A stretch of 6,360 nucleotides of DNA from an uncultured Oscillospiraceae bacterium (GTDB lineage Bacteria > Bacillota > Clostridia > Oscillospirales > Acutalibacteraceae): NCBI GenBank assembly GCA_900552605.1, contig USAR01000086.1, positions 1 to 6,360 on the forward strand, in the 5' to 3' direction. The position numbers and the translations under genes are program-made. The notes below the pieces were generated by a model that made no database searches, had not been told where the DNA came from, and worked only from the letters and a program-made list of their open reading frames with translations. Shown here piece by piece: positions 5,970-6,360 of this stretch. Position 1 is the first letter of the stretch, and every line of letters begins with the position of its first letter.

Positions 5970-6360
5970 CCCTGCGCGTACCCGCCAGCTCGGCAAACTT
6001 AGGGCCGGGGTTTGATTCAATAGGCTGCGCTCTCACAATATACAATGAATTGACGTTTGAAAAAAGCGACAATGAACTTGAGATTACAGGCTGCGAGCCG
6101 CAGTTTTGCACAAAAGAAAACCTGGCATATACTTCGTATTTAACCGCCTGCAGTGAATGGGGATTGCCGAGCTTTAACCTTTTAATAAATGTTAAAGCCG
6201 ATATACCTATGGCAAGGGGTCTCGGTTCAAGCACAGCTATGACGGTTGCGGGAATTGCCGCTGCCGCCGCACTTTGCGACAAATCGGTTGCAAAGGAAGA
6301 GATCGCACGTGTTGCCACAATAATTGAGGGTCACCCCGATAACATTGCGCCTGCGGTATA
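5957..6360 (+). CDS. thrB: Homoserine kinase, N-terminal part (runs off window)
   Basis: Phosphorylates homoserine with ATP to O-phosphohomoserine, the substrate of ThrC. The visible 134 codons belong to the GHMP kinase family: the N-terminal signature RVPASSANLGPGFDSIG (7-23), the glycine-rich ATP-binding loop IPMARGLGSSTA (83-94) and EGHPDNIAPA (124-133), all standard for ThrB. The start is TTG at 5957, the only plausible start, because an in-frame stop is at 5948-5950 and the conserved signature begins at residue 7. The 13-nt overlap with thrC in a different frame suggests translational coupling and balanced amounts of the two consecutive enzymes. The family is usually about 300 residues, so more than half lies beyond the window. 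Confidence 0.95.
   Translation, partial: MEKVTLRVPASSANLGPGFDSIGCALTIYNELTFEKSDNELEITGCEPQFCTKENLAYTSYLTACSEWGLPSFNLLINVKADIPMARGLGSSTAMTVAGIAAAAALCDKSVAKEEIARVATIIEGHPDNIAPAV

Noticed and set aside
5935..6318. A 127-aa minus-strand open reading frame at the end of the window
   Set aside because: It is antisense to thrB, whose conserved GHMP kinase motifs are clear on the plus strand; it has no recognisable motif.
1..6360. CRISPR arrays, insertion sequences, prophage or attachment sites
   Set aside because: No regularly spaced repeats, transposase or integrase fragments or target duplications were found; no duplicated tRNA 3' end to suggest integration at the tRNA-Leu.

Overview
The window looks like chromosomal DNA of a low-to-moderate-GC Gram-positive anaerobe, probably a gut-type member of the Clostridia. 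This is an inference from the AGGAG-type ribosome binding sites, sigma-A-type promoters with 17-bp spacers, a tRNA gene with an encoded CCA end, UUCG/U-tract terminators, a TTG start codon and the style of the proteins. No species can be named from sequence alone.

Positions 1-260 hold a tRNA-Leu(UAA) gene with a perfect-consensus promoter and its own terminator. Positions 261-436 have no gene, only AT-rich DNA with two short palindromes. Positions 437-587 encode a strongly structured RNA with its own extended -10 promoter and a textbook terminator. It is followed by a ribosome binding site and a 19-codon ORF starting like a zinc ribbon (607-666). I do not recognise the RNA family; it could be a free small RNA or a riboswitch-like leader for the tiny ORF. 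A bidirectional terminator at 715-749 separates this from the biosynthetic cluster.

Positions 781-6360 form a divergent threonine biosynthesis locus. Leftward (minus strand) run hom, an aspartate kinase gene and asd, closely spaced. Rightward run thrC and thrB, which overlap; thrB runs off the window end. Together the five enzymes cover every step from aspartate to threonine: aspartate kinase (aspartyl phosphate), Asd (aspartate semialdehyde), Hom (homoserine), ThrB (O-phosphohomoserine) and ThrC (threonine). The two arms diverge from a 181-bp intergenic region in which the predicted -10 boxes of the two promoters overlap by two bases, so the arms may compete for RNA polymerase. The hom leader can also be drawn in two mutually exclusive folds, one of which hides the hom ribosome binding site.

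The protein-coding part is ordinary primary metabolism. The most unusual items are the structured RNA at 437-587 with its possible antiterminator, the zinc-ribbon mini-ORF after it, and the shared control region between hom and thrC.
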